A stretch of 64,000 nt of DNA from Dawidia soli (GCF_018598185.1 NZ_JAHESC010000006.1:124001-188000); one strand, 5' to 3'; positions 17,378-26,264 are shown, numbered from the stretch's first letter. Translations and numbers: made by a program. Notes: generated by a model not told the origin, from the letters alone.

Positions 17378-19351
17378 ATGAGAGCCACTGTAGTCATCAG
17401 TCTTTTTCTTCTCTCGTTTTCTGGTTTTAGCCAGCATGCTGTCAAACAGGATACGGTCAAAAGAGAAAGTAGCATACAATCCGACGCCGCCGATAACAAA
17501 GTGAAGTTTTCGGCCATTACGCCGCCGCTTCAACCCATCCCTGGCGCGCCGGCAGCCTTCTATACATTCTATTGGGAATTCGGCGATGGCGAGTATAGTA
17601 AAGAGGCATCACCCGAACATGTATACAAAAAATCAGGCGACCATACGGTACTACTGTGGACCACCAACAACTATGACAACGGAAAGCCGCCGCCAAGCCG
17701 GCCGCAAAAGGTGCCTGTAAAGAAAATTACATTTAACGACGCTAATCCGATACAGCCGCTACTGCCCGACGGATTTGATCTGAAGAGCAACCGGGAACCG
17801 GTGCCCGGCGAAGAAATGGTAGTCATCGTAAGCTATCAAAATGATACCGACAACCTGGCTCACGGAAAATTGTACCTGTTCTTCAATGAAAAGAAATATA
17901 AGGCCGATAATTTCCAGCTCTCGGAAGTTCGCACACATCACGGCGAAAAAGAAGTGCAGGATGCGCCACAGGTTGCTTCCCGCATAAAGGCAAGTGACCC
18001 CCATGCAATGTGGGCGAGCCGTACGATATCGCTTTTACCGGATGGCAATCGGGAGTCCGACGAGGGGTCACTATTGCAACTATCCCAGGCGTTAGAAGCC
18101 GCCCGGGCGGAATATCGTACGGTACACGCGCTGGAGTTTAATGACATGGAAGCACGGGAGAGACGCCATGTATTTTATTCACTCCGAACCACGCCCGAAA
18201 TGCTGAAGGATACCAGCGCCATCATCACTGTAAAAGGCATCTACGTGCCGGATAGGGGGGCGGACAATCATAAAAGTAAAACCCTGGAGATGGAAATCGT
18301 CACATCGCACGATCCGAATAAAATGTCGGTATCCGATACCCGGTTGAACTATCGTTTCTATAAGAACAAAAACGTCGACTTTAAGATCCGTTTTCAGAAC
18401 AACGGGGAAGGCCCGGCACATTCCATCAAGCTGGAGGTAGCAGTCCCAGAAGCGTACGATCCGAAATCATTGCACGTAACGGACATGTATCCCGTCTGCC
18501 CCATTTGCCCGGACAAAGAATCGACCATCAGTTGCCTGGATACGATCTTCCGCAACAACCAGATCCTGTTTCATTTTAAAAACATTTACCTGCCGGGCAG
18601 TAATCAAAAAGAGGGAGTCGATTATGATTCGACAAAGGGTTTTGTAAAGTATACGCTACGCTTTCAGGAATCGATTGCCAAACGTAAAACACAGAGTCGC
18701 ACGGCCATTATCTTCGATAAGAATGAGCCTATTTTAACGAACCGTGCCACCACGCGTTTTAAACCGGGTCTATCCATTGGAGCAAAAGCCGGTTATATGT
18801 ATTATCCTGGTCTGAACAATTCGAAGAGTGGTTTTGTGGGCGTTACGCTTTCGCCCTTCAAATCACAGCATGGCTACCTGCAAGCCGAATTGATGGTTGG
18901 TGTTCACACCTACTCGGACTCACTTTATCGCGCCGACACGGTATCAGCAGACAACGGAGTGGTCAACCTTTTTGATGTGTCGCAGCGAAACAAATTCACC
19001 CGCGTCGAGCTTTATGTCGTGCCCGTATCCTACCGGTACACGATCAACTCGTTTATCGGCGTAGGTGCTGGTGCTCAGTTCAGTGTGAATCTGTCAGAAA
19101 AGACAAAAGAGGAAGCTCTTCACGAAAATTATTTTGTAAGACAAAAAGAGAATTTCAGAGAACCAAGGCCGGAGCTGAATTTTAAAAGTACAGACGAGAA
19201 AAGCTCTTCCTTTACCAACCTCCGCCCGGCCGTGTTTGCCGATCTTACCCTGGGATCTGCCCGCATCGGGCCTACGGCTGGCGTTCGATATGCGTATTAT
19301 TTCACGGCCCCTAGGGAACAGTGGCAGTTTTACGTGCTTTGGAAGTTTTAA
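17378..19351 (+). CDS. PKD-domain protein with C-terminal outer-membrane beta-barrel-like region
   Basis: About 657 aa from the ATG at 17378; a TTG at 17357 would add seven unlikely residues. The signal peptide is MRATVVISLFLLSFSGFSQ. A PKD domain follows (FYWEFGDGEYSKEASPEHVYKKSGDHTV). Next come a long beta-rich region with a DUF11/conserved-repeat-like section (FRFQNNGEGPAHSIKLEVAVPEAYD type) and a C-terminal 200-aa barrel-like part ending in WQFYVLWKF with a terminal Phe. It is probably an outer-membrane protein. The CHAT gene starts 8 nt later, so the two are co-transcribed. Confidence 0.75.
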   Translation: MRATVVISLFLLSFSGFSQHAVKQDTVKRESSIQSDAADNKVKFSAITPPLQPIPGAPAAFYTFYWEFGDGEYSKEASPEHVYKKSGDHTVLLWTTNNYDNGKPPPSRPQKVPVKKITFNDANPIQPLLPDGFDLKSNREPVPGEEMVVIVSYQNDTDNLAHGKLYLFFNEKKYKADNFQLSEVRTHHGEKEVQDAPQVASRIKASDPHAMWASRTISLLPDGNRESDEGSLLQLSQALEAARAEYRTVHALEFNDMEARERRHVFYSLRTTPEMLKDTSAIITVKGIYVPDRGADNHKSKTLEMEIVTSHDPNKMSVSDTRLNYRFYKNKNVDFKIRFQNNGEGPAHSIKLEVAVPEAYDPKSLHVTDMYPVCPICPDKESTISCLDTIFRNNQILFHFKNIYLPGSNQKEGVDYDSTKGFVKYTLRFQESIAKRKTQSRTAIIFDKNEPILTNRATTRFKPGLSIGAKAGYMYYPGLNNSKSGFVGVTLSPFKSQHGYLQAELMVGVHTYSDSLYRADTVSADNGVVNLFDVSQRNKFTRVELYVVPVSYRYTINSFIGVGAGAQFSVNLSEKTKEEALHENYFVRQKENFREPRPELNFKSTDEKSSSFTNLRPAVFADLTLGSARIGPTAGVRYAYYFTAPREQWQFYVLWKF

Positions 19352-19359
19352 CGCCTGCC

Positions 19360-22086
19360 ATGAAGTCATCCTGGTGTTTGCTGTTTGTAGCACTTCCGCT
19401 TACTTTCGGACTGGCCCAATCCCGGCAACGGTCGGATCGTGCGTTCGAGGAGAGTATTTCTGTGTTGCGCCAGAAAGACGATGTCGAGAACTATACCTAC
19501 GCGTTTGTTGACGAATATTTGAGGCATCCTACCGAGAAGAATCTTGTTCTTTTTGCTACCTACGAGAAAGAACGCTGGAGGCCGCTAAGTTCCCGCGAAG
19601 AACACCTGTCCTATGTGGTGCTGCTTTGTAACCAGGGGTATTACCTCACAAAATATGGCAATGTGTATGAAGGCATTTCTGCCTATGAGAAAGCCTCACA
19701 TCTATTTACTGTTCATGCCCTCACGGATTTTGACATCATCGAATACTGTCTGAAGCCGCTGGGGAACAATTACAGTATGCTGGGTGATTATACTAGTGCC
19801 GCCAATATCGTGAAAGGTTATCTCTACCTGGCCGGGCAACAGGGAAATGATGAACAGCGCATTTCTGCCTATATTAATCTGTCTATTATTTATCACGACA
19901 CGGGTCAATACCAACAGGCCATACAGTTGCTACAACAGGCCTTAACAATGTCACCCGTGCCGGCTGAAAAGAAGATGTTGATGTATTACAACCTGGCCAG
20001 GAATTATGTCGATCTTCGCGAGCTTGCAAAAGCTCGTCGGTACGTAAACCTCGCAGCTTCGATATACCAGCAGCACCTGAGGTCTGATGCGCTTCCCACG
20101 CTCGTCCATGTGTACACGCTGCACGCGGCCATCAGCCTCGCCGAGGGTCAGCCCACAAACGCCCTTACATGGATAGAGAAGGCGCAAACGTTGGCCGTAT
20201 CGAATGCCCCGCTTTTTAAAAACCGCGAGTTGGCGAAACTTGTCAATACACACGCGGGTATTTTAATGATCGGCGGCCGGGATCACGAAGCGATCCTCCG
20301 ATATCATCAGGCACTCACATGGCTCATTCCGCAGTATGACCCAATGAAAAATGAACTGCCCGATGCGGCAGCCTTCTATGCAGAGAATGCAATAAAAGAA
20401 ACGTTGGACGGTATGGCCGAGGCATACGCAAAATTGAATGACCCCGTTAAATCCCTGGCCTGTTACAAACTTTGGTTTAAGGCTGAAGACCTGTTGCGCG
20501 ACACTTACAATTACGAAGAAGCGAAATTGACTCAGCAAGCGGAAAACAGAAATGTGACCGAAAAGGCGTTGGAACTTTTGTATGGGCTGCTGGAGAAAAC
20601 GAAAGACAGCCGGTATGCCATCGAGGCCTTTCAATTTGCCGAGCGAACTAAGGCAGTGACCCTGCGCGAAAGTAGCGAAGATCGTTATTGGCGACAACGC
20701 CAGGAGCAAGATACATTGGTGAAAACACAAAACCAGTTACGGTACAAGCAGGCAATGCTCGCCAGTGAGATCGTAACCGAGCAGCTCAAGCAGGGGCAGG
20801 CCGATGTAGTCTACATTCACCAACGTATAGCACAACAGACGACGAATGCCGTTGCGCTGAAGGAAATTGCGCAAGCGCTGGAAGAAAAGTATCCACAGCG
20901 AAAGCTAACCGACTCTTTTCAGCCACAGGTAATGCGGAATCTTCAACGTCGGCTCCAAACCGACCGCGCCACGGTAGTGGAATTTTTTTTCGGCACGCGC
21001 GCGCTCTACATATTTCGCGTTGATCAACATTCGGTGCAGATGAGTAAAGTAGATGCATCTGAAATGTTAAAACAAAACGTGCTCGCACTACGCGATTTTT
21101 TTGCGAACGCATCGGCCATCAATAATCAGATTGAACAATACAAAGGCCTGGCGTTTGAGATTGCCCGGGCGCTTCACCTGGTTGAACCATTCGCCACCTC
21201 AAATATTATCCTGGTGCCCGATGGCGTACTGAGCCTCATTCCGTTCGATGCACTGCTGTACGAAAAAGCATCCGGTGTGACCTATGAAAATTTTCCGTGG
21301 TTGCTGAGAAGATACACAATAGCCTATCAGCCCTCGGCATTGATCTATGCTAATGCCGTCAGCCCGCCTGTTGCGCTCGATAAAAAAAGTTTATTGGGCG
21401 TTTTTCCCGTTTTTCATAACAGTGCCCTACAATTGGATTATTCTATAAAAGAGGCCGGCGACATTCAGAATCAAACAGATGGCTTGTTTCTTTTCAACGA
21501 AGCCGCCACACAGCAAGCGTTTCTAAAACAGGCCGGTCAGTTTCGAATCATTCATCTTTCCACACACGCCTCATCCGGTATCGACGCCGCGCCGCCATCC
21601 ATTATGTTTAGCGACAGTACGCTGTATTTGCCGCGCATCTATGGCCTGAACCTCAAGGCCGATCTGCTGGTGCTCAGCGCATGTGAAACAGGTGTCGGTG
21701 TTTTGGTTAAAGGAGAGGGTGCCATCAGCCTGGCGCACGGCTTTCAGTTCTCGGGCATTCGTAATGCCATTTTCTCCCTCTGGAAAGTAAACGATTATTC
21801 TACCGCTGTGCTCATGGGTAACTTTTATCGTCAATACTTTGCCAGTGGTAACAAAGCAGAATCTCTACGGCTGGCGCGGCAGGATTATCTAAACGATGAG
21901 ACCATCGACAACACCCGTAAATCGCCGTACTATTGGGCCGGCTTTGTGTATTATGGAAGCCTGGAAACACAACCGGTAGATACGGCGTTTTCACAATTGC
22001 TTTTTCTATCACTGGCGGCGGTGCTGCTGAGCATTTTTGCTATTATATATGTCCTGTATAAACGCAGGCACAAGGTCGGTGCGTAG
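19360..22086 (+). CDS. TPR-CHAT domain protein (caspase-like peptidase), membrane anchored
   Basis: About 908 aa from the ATG at 19360, starting with a signal peptide (SSWCLLFVALPLTFGLAQ). TPR repeats occupy roughly residues 80-420, followed by a helical linker and a CHAT domain. The caspase-like catalytic dyad is visible as H736 in IHLSTHASS and C775 in LVLSACETG, followed by GAISLAHGFQFSGIRNAIFSLW. A C-terminal membrane helix (LLFLSLAAVLLSIFAIIYVLY) and basic tail close it. It is likely periplasmic and membrane-bound. The convergent neighbours are an anti-sigma-like protein and a sigma factor; a proteolytic link between them is only an inference. Confidence 0.9.
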   Translation: MKSSWCLLFVALPLTFGLAQSRQRSDRAFEESISVLRQKDDVENYTYAFVDEYLRHPTEKNLVLFATYEKERWRPLSSREEHLSYVVLLCNQGYYLTKYGNVYEGISAYEKASHLFTVHALTDFDIIEYCLKPLGNNYSMLGDYTSAANIVKGYLYLAGQQGNDEQRISAYINLSIIYHDTGQYQQAIQLLQQALTMSPVPAEKKMLMYYNLARNYVDLRELAKARRYVNLAASIYQQHLRSDALPTLVHVYTLHAAISLAEGQPTNALTWIEKAQTLAVSNAPLFKNRELAKLVNTHAGILMIGGRDHEAILRYHQALTWLIPQYDPMKNELPDAAAFYAENAIKETLDGMAEAYAKLNDPVKSLACYKLWFKAEDLLRDTYNYEEAKLTQQAENRNVTEKALELLYGLLEKTKDSRYAIEAFQFAERTKAVTLRESSEDRYWRQRQEQDTLVKTQNQLRYKQAMLASEIVTEQLKQGQADVVYIHQRIAQQTTNAVALKEIAQALEEKYPQRKLTDSFQPQVMRNLQRRLQTDRATVVEFFFGTRALYIFRVDQHSVQMSKVDASEMLKQNVLALRDFFANASAINNQIEQYKGLAFEIARALHLVEPFATSNIILVPDGVLSLIPFDALLYEKASGVTYENFPWLLRRYTIAYQPSALIYANAVSPPVALDKKSLLGVFPVFHNSALQLDYSIKEAGDIQNQTDGLFLFNEAATQQAFLKQAGQFRIIHLSTHASSGIDAAPPSIMFSDSTLYLPRIYGLNLKADLLVLSACETGVGVLVKGEGAISLAHGFQFSGIRNAIFSLWKVNDYSTAVLMGNFYRQYFASGNKAESLRLARQDYLNDETIDNTRKSPYYWAGFVYYGSLETQPVDTAFSQLLFLSLAAVLLSIFAIIYVLYKRRHKVGA

Positions 22087-22098
22087 AACATGCTTCTC

Positions 22099-22824
22099 TC
22101 AGAGCTTGTCCAATAGATCCTGTGCCTGTTTATATTCCGGCGAATCTGCCGGGATTTTCTTCAGAAAGTCCTGACAGGTTTTGTAATCTTTTTGCTTCAG
22201 TGCACTAAGAGCAAGCATCCACAAGGCCTTGTGTTTATAGATAGAGGATGAACGGCTTACTTCCGTAAACAGGCTATTGGCCTCCTCCACGCGGTCGAGC
22301 TCGAGCAGCGATATCCCCTTGTATAGCCGGAGCGCGTCATTCTGACGATCATGTATCAATAACGTGTCGATCGCAGCCACCGCTTCTTCATATCGCTGGC
22401 TGTTAAAAGCCTGTTGTGCCTTTAGAATAGAAGCGTCTTCACTGCCCCGTTCGGCCAGCGCCAGGGGTTCGTACTGCGCGTACGTGCTATATTCCGGCGT
22501 GGAAGAAGAGGTATAAAAGTAGAAGGCGCAAATGAGCGCGATGCTGGCGGCAGCGGCCCATAGATGCCAGGTCATCTTTACCGTCCGCCCGGTCTTTTCC
22601 ACGAGCTGCTCGTGGCCGATTCGTTCCAGATTTTTCCGGAAGGCAATTTCCTGTTCTTCCCGTTGGTAGCGAGGGCCGACGGTGGCCTGGATTTCCTGAT
22701 AGATGCGCAACTTTTCAGCAAGCGCCGTATCCGATGCTAATGCTGACTCAAACGCAGCGCGCTCGTCCGCGGACATTTCATGGGCCAGGTAGCGATCAAA
22801 GGATAGATAGATTTCCTCGTTCAT
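22099..22824 (-). CDS. Anti-sigma-like membrane protein with TPR tail
   Basis: A 241-aa protein from the ATG at 22824; the longer open frame runs back inside the sigma gene and is not used. The N-terminal cytosolic part (NEEIYLSFDRYLAHEMSADERAAFESALASD) resembles the zinc-less anti-sigma domain start of Bacteroidota ECF partners. A single TM (LWAAAASIALICAFYFYTSS) precedes a periplasmic TPR region (KAQQAFNSQRYEEAVAAIDTLL). The start lies 2 nt after the sigma-factor stop, so they are co-expressed and probably functionally paired. Confidence 0.8.
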   Translation of the reverse strand: MNEEIYLSFDRYLAHEMSADERAAFESALASDTALAEKLRIYQEIQATVGPRYQREEQEIAFRKNLERIGHEQLVEKTGRTVKMTWHLWAAAASIALICAFYFYTSSSTPEYSTYAQYEPLALAERGSEDASILKAQQAFNSQRYEEAVAAIDTLLIHDRQNDALRLYKGISLLELDRVEEANSLFTEVSRSSSIYKHKALWMLALSALKQKDYKTCQDFLKKIPADSPEYKQAQDLLDKL

Positions 22825-22826
22825 AC

Positions 22827-23402
22827 TCACTTGTTTTTTAACGCCTTGTAGACAGGAGAATTGTGAATCAGTTCCGTCAGTGCTCCCATGCACAATGATT
22901 TTTTCTTTCGGACATACCCATAGGTCACGTTTAGTTGGCTGGCCACCTCTTCCAGGGAGGATAACGTAAAGGACAAACGAAGCAATTCCTGGCATTTATC
23001 TCCCAGTTCCTTGAATTTGGACTCGAAAAGATCGGTTTTTGCTTCAAAAGTTTCTGTTTCCAACACATGCTGCAGGCTGTCGTCGTGAACAGATAAAGCC
23101 TCCTCTGTAATTGTTACCCCTTTTTTCTCTTTTAATTTATTAAACCATTTGCGTTTGCAAAGCAGGAAAAAGTAAGCGTCGAACGGGCAGGTTAGCGTCA
23201 GGTTATTGCTCGCTTGCTGGTAGATGGTAATCAGGGTCTCCTGTATAATGTCCCTGGCCTCGTCGGTGTCTCCGCTGTTTTTATGAATAAAGGCAACTAC
23301 TTTGCCGGAGAATTTTTTATAGATATCCCGAATCACTTCACTGTTGTTCTCGCGTATACCGTCGATATAGCGCTGGTCGGCATGTGGCTTCTTCCGTTCC
23401 AT
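22827..23402 (-). CDS. ECF-type RNA polymerase sigma factor
   Basis: A 191-aa sigma-70 family protein. Region 2 is visible in GKVVAFIHKNSGDTDEARDIIQETLITIYQQASN, and region 4 in GDKCQELLRLSFTLSSLEEVASQLNVTYGYVRKKKSLCMG, where the helix-turn-helix is LEEVASQLNVTYGYVRKKK. Region 4 is of the branched Bacteroidota type. It forms an operon with the anti-sigma-like TPR protein 2 nt downstream. The CHAT gene is convergent with the pair. Confidence 0.9.
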   Translation of the reverse strand: MERKKPHADQRYIDGIRENNSEVIRDIYKKFSGKVVAFIHKNSGDTDEARDIIQETLITIYQQASNNLTLTCPFDAYFFLLCKRKWFNKLKEKKGVTITEEALSVHDDSLQHVLETETFEAKTDLFESKFKELGDKCQELLRLSFTLSSLEEVASQLNVTYGYVRKKKSLCMGALTELIHNSPVYKALKNK

Positions 23403-23576
23403 GAAAATAGTTCTGAAATTGCGGTGGTTATGAATGTAGTCGTGTTGGCTATAGAATGGCTATCAGAAGTACGTATATAAATTAGGCGTCGCCATGGGCT
23501 GACAGTGCGTTGGTTTCATATTTCAACTGCGGTTATAAAGATAGATTCGGTATCCCTTTGAACCAAATCGATGTTG

Positions 23577-24002
23577 GAGATGAGATGATTATCTCCCGGT
23601 GATCATTTTGGGGTGGGAGTCAAAAACGAGAAAGCCTCCGTTCGCTTCGCTCACTTGTGGGCCTTTTTATTTTCCGGATGCTGAAGCGAGGTGAGATGAT
23701 TATCTTCGGTGATCGTGGGGGAGTCAAAACTCCGTTCGTTTCGCTCACTTGTAGGCCTTTTTATTTTCCGGATGCTGAAGCGAGGTGAGATGATTACCTT
23801 CGGTGATCGTTGGGGCGGGAGTCAAAACAAGAAAGCCTCCGTTCGCTTCGCTCACTCGCGGGCCTTTTTATTTTCCGGATGCTCAAGTGAAGGTGAGATG
23901 ATTACCTTCGGTGATCGTTGGGGGCGGGAGTCAAAACAAGAAAGCCTCCGTTCGCTTCGCTCACTTGCGGGCCTTTTTATTTTCCGGATGCTCAAGCGAG
24001 GC
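23577..24002. repeat. Four tandem ~95-113-bp repeats
   Basis: Units start at about 23577, 23688, 23782 and 23889. Each unit carries GAGATGATTA, then CGGTGATC, then GGGAGTCAAAA, then GTTCG(C/T)TTCGCTCACT and finally TTTTTATTTTCCGGATGCT. The inner part can fold as a GC-rich terminator-like hairpin. An inverted partial copy follows at 24009-24066. No gene is present from 23403 to 24277. The units are too long and spacer-free for a CRISPR array. Small open frames crossing this block are translations of the repeat and are not real genes. Confidence 0.85.
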
Positions 24003-24024
24003 GCTTGGACATCCGGAAAATAAA

Positions 24025-24057
24025 AAAGCCCGTTCCGCCGGAGGCGGAAAAGGCTTT
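24025..24057 (-). terminator. Hairpin terminator, probably the displaced original terminator of tRNA-Pro
   Basis: A two-part stem (AAAGCC/GGCTTT and TTCCGCC/GGCGGAA) followed on the minus strand by TTTTTTATTTT. It sits directly after the degenerate tRNA 3'-end copy at 24067-24092 when read on the minus strand, exactly where a tRNA terminator is expected. Confidence 0.7.
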
Positions 24058-24066
24058 CTTGTTTTG

Positions 24067-24092
24067 GTCGGGGTGAGATGATGATAACATTC
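24067..24092. other. Left attachment site (degenerate copy of tRNA-Pro 3' end)
   Basis: GTCGGGGTGAGATGAT (24067-24082) is identical to 55907-55922, the 3' end of the tRNA-Pro gene. The next ten bases agree at six positions (AACAT conserved). It is interpreted as the att site left at the distal end of the island. A 16-bp match alone could arise by chance in 64 kb; the tRNA context and adjacent integrase make it convincing. Confidence 0.7.
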
Positions 24093-24138
24093 TCCCTTAA
24101 ATATTGACCTTCAAGCATTTGCAAGGAACTCACGGCGA

Positions 24139-24158
24139 TGGACACAGAATGGACACAC
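24139..24158. repeat. GGACAC direct repeats inside the left end (possible integrase arm site)
   Basis: TGGACACAGAATGGACAC matches TGGACACAAAATGGACAC at 55788-55805 with one mismatch. Both lie within about 120 bp inside the att cores. Paired short repeats flanking the att site are typical arm-type binding sites of tyrosine recombinases. Confidence 0.55.
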
Positions 24159-24277
24159 GCAAAATACATCTAATCCGGGCCATCGATTCGTGTATATAAA
24201 TGTACGAAAATGAGACGATTTTAACGTGTTTAGCAGGGTGTTTTTTTGAGGGAAACGTCAAAACCTCTTGCCCGCCG

Positions 24278-24484
24278 TCATTGCGTATAGCCTGATAGAT
24301 ACGCAAGTATTTCGCCTTCTGGAAGGCCCATATACGCGCAAAACTCCCCAAGCGATATTAATTGGTGTTTCTCCTTGCCCAGCTTCTTGCGCATCCTGGC
24401 CATGATCTTACGGGCGTACCGCCCGCTTTTGCCGGTGATGAGCTCTATATCTTTTGAGTATATAACTGCGCGTTTGAGTTCCAT
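24278..24484 (-). CDS. Small basic protein, possible HTH regulator
   Basis: A 68-aa lysine/arginine-rich protein (MELKRAVIYSKDIELITGKSGRYARKIMARMRKKLGKEKHQ with a C-terminal ISLGEFCAYMGLPEGEILAYL). The segment YSKDIELITGKSGRYARKIM reads like the helix-turn-helix of short excisionase-type or MarR-like fragments. It is transcribed away from the cassette at 24698. Upstream 213 bp may hold both promoters. The coding call rests on its composition and a clean start. Confidence 0.6.
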   Translation of the reverse strand: MELKRAVIYSKDIELITGKSGRYARKIMARMRKKLGKEKHQLISLGEFCAYMGLPEGEILAYLSGYTQ

Positions 24485-24697
24485 GGTACTTTATCTATGC
24501 TGTTGGTATACGCCATCCTGGACGACGGCGGGTAATATAGCAAGCGGAAGATTTAGGAAGAATTGGCACAACACGACCTGAAACGGAACCTGCTCGTTTG
24601 ATGACCGCGCCTTTCATTATTCTTTTGTGGCTGTTGTTGCAACGACGGCCTAACCGACCTGGGCATGTAAACAGGACGGACAACGAAACAATAATAA

Positions 24698-25459
24698 ATG
24701 GCAAGACAAGAAGGCCTAATTAAACTGGTAGGCCAAATGGGAGGCGTGAGCTTCTACAAAACCGCGCAGGACGGGTTCCTGGCGCGGACTAAAGGCGGCG
24801 TGGACGGCGAACGTATTAAGAGCGACCCCGCCTTTCAACGGACGCGCGAGAACGGTTCGGAGTTCGGCAGGGCCGGCACCGCCGGCAAGCTGCTCCGAAC
24901 AGCGTTTCGAGCGCTGACAATCAACACCTCGGACGGGCGGATGCCCAGCCGCCTAACGGCGGAGATGATGAAGGTGATCAAGGCGGATGCGACCAACTTG
25001 CGCGGCGAGCGCAATGTGATCGACGGCGAGGCCGAGTTGCTGCGCGGATTTGAATTCAACGAAAACGCGAAGCTGAACCGGACATTTTTTGCGCCTTACA
25101 CCGCAAACATCGACCGCGTCGGTGGCGGGGCGACGATCGACATACCGGCCTTCATCCCGGCAAATATGATTGCCGCACCACAAGGTGCGACACACGTGCG
25201 GCTGGTGGCTGGATGTGCATCTATCGACTTCCAGAACGAGGACTACGGGACAGACACGGCAACAAGTGCGGAACTAACACTGGGGATCGCGCAACAGGCT
25301 GCGCTTTCGCTGGAACTGTCGTTTGGCGAAACGGACGCGCGGCCGCTCTTCCTGGCGTTTGGTGTGGAATTCTACCAGGTTGTCAACGGCGCGATGTATA
25401 CGCTCAAAAATGGCGCGTACAATGCCCTAACGCTGGTAGCTGTTGACGGAGGTGCCTAA
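24698..25459 (+). CDS. Conserved Bacteroidota protein of unknown function (MARQ-type)
   Basis: A 253-aa protein. The N-terminal half has the pattern GLIKLVGQMGGVSFYKT, then GFLARTKGGVDGERI, then AFQRTRENGSEFGRAGTAGK, which I recognise as recurrent in many Bacteroidota genomes but without known function. The C-terminal half looks like an all-beta domain (IDIPAFIPANMIAAPQGATHVRLVAGCASIDF). There is no signal peptide. It is the first of four overlapping genes; its stop codon overlaps the next ATG (TAATG). A structural or phage-like particle role is conceivable but unproven. Confidence 0.8.
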   Translation: MARQEGLIKLVGQMGGVSFYKTAQDGFLARTKGGVDGERIKSDPAFQRTRENGSEFGRAGTAGKLLRTAFRALTINTSDGRMPSRLTAEMMKVIKADATNLRGERNVIDGEAELLRGFEFNENAKLNRTFFAPYTANIDRVGGGATIDIPAFIPANMIAAPQGATHVRLVAGCASIDFQNEDYGTDTATSAELTLGIAQQAALSLELSFGETDARPLFLAFGVEFYQVVNGAMYTLKNGAYNALTLVAVDGGA

Positions 25460-25863
25460 TGGAGCTGGAGTTGAATCGGGTATACCATCCGGAAGGAACG
25501 AACGGCCATATTCAACACGAGGGGCAGCTGGTCTGTCCCTCTATTGAGCTGCCGTGGCGGGACAATCGCAGAAGTGTTTCGTGTATACCGGAGGGCCGGT
25601 ATGAAGTGCGAAAGCGGTACACGCAAAAGCGGGGGCACCACCTCCTGGTTGTGGACGTACCCGGCCGGAGCGGAATATTGATCCACCCGGCGAACGACGC
25701 ACAAAAGGAGCTGCTGGGCTGCATTGCGCCTGTTACGACAATCACCGGCCCCGGACGCGGTAGCCAATCGCGGGCGGCAAACGAGAAGTTGAAAGACCTG
25801 GTGATTGCTGCCCTGGATCGAAAAGAAAAAGTTTTTATAACGATTAAATCGAAAGAACAATGA
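25459..25863 (+). CDS. DUF5675-like protein
   Basis: A 134-aa protein with the pattern CPSIELPWRDNRRSVSCIPEGRYEV, followed by HHLLVVDVPGRSGILIHPAN and LLGCIAP. This fits the DUF5675 family from memory. The arrangement ILIH...GCI places a His and a Cys as in L,D-transpeptidase-like folds, so a cell-wall-directed activity is possible but speculative. It overlaps its upstream neighbour by one base and the next gene by 4 nt, so it is tightly coupled in the cassette. Confidence 0.8.
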   Translation: MELELNRVYHPEGTNGHIQHEGQLVCPSIELPWRDNRRSVSCIPEGRYEVRKRYTQKRGHHLLVVDVPGRSGILIHPANDAQKELLGCIAPVTTITGPGRGSQSRAANEKLKDLVIAALDRKEKVFITIKSKEQ

Positions 25864-26090
25864 ATGTAATTCAAAGAATGCAGGCGCCCACGCCAAAGTT
25901 TTTCAAGACACTGCGGGCTGTTGGTTTGGCCCTGGCTGCAGCCAGCGGTGCGCTGCTTGCTGCGCCCGTGGCGCTGCCGGCAGCTGTAATAACACTGGCG
26001 GGGTATATCGCCGTAGCGGGCACAGTAGTGACCGCCGTAAGCCAGACGGCCGTCGTCAAGGAGAGTGAGCTCGATGATGACGGGCCGTAG
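25860..26090 (+). CDS. Small membrane protein, holin-like
   Basis: A 76-aa protein with an Ala-rich hydrophobic hairpin (VGLALAAASGALLAAPVALP and AVITLAGYIAVAGTVVTAV) and an acidic C-terminus (KESELDDDGP). Two membrane helices, small size and position after a possible cell-wall-active gene recall phage holins. The start overlaps the DUF5675-like stop by 4 nt. No homology-based identity can be claimed. Confidence 0.7.
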   Translation: MNVIQRMQAPTPKFFKTLRAVGLALAAASGALLAAPVALPAAVITLAGYIAVAGTVVTAVSQTAVVKESELDDDGP

Positions 26091-26259
26091 CGAAAGCGCT
26101 GTGGCGGGTATGATTGGAGGAACCCTCTCCTCCATCCTGGCCACGCTCCACCTGGTGAACGCCATCGAAACAATCGTGCTCTCGGCCATAGGGGCTATCG
26201 TAAGTTTCCTGGTATCGCTGGCGATGGAATGGATCAGAAAAAAGACTCGCTCGCGTTAA
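26074..26259 (+). CDS. Second small membrane protein, holin-like
   Basis: A 61-aa protein from the ATG at 26074 (an adjacent ATG at 26077 is equally possible), overlapping the previous gene by 17 nt in another frame. Two hydrophobic stretches (SAVAGMIGGTLSSILATL and IETIVLSAIGAIVSFLVSLAM) end in the basic tail EWIRKKTRSR, the charge pattern of holins and of small phage spanin-like or pore proteins. It closes the four-gene cassette; a terminator follows at once. Confidence 0.65.
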   Translation: MMTGRSESAVAGMIGGTLSSILATLHLVNAIETIVLSAIGAIVSFLVSLAMEWIRKKTRSR

Positions 26260-26264
26260 AATGA

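Noticed and set aside
23577-24002. CRISPR-like array
   Set aside because: Repeat units are about 95-113 bp, directly abutting and without unique spacers; no cas genes are nearby.
23709-24023. Open frame coding a repetitive 104-aa protein
   Set aside because: It is a translation of the tandem DNA repeat; frame and composition follow the repeat and no start context is credible.
24130-24351. Minus-strand 73-aa frame near the left att site
   Set aside because: It overlaps the integrase-arm-like repeat and the small HTH-like gene; no protein pattern.
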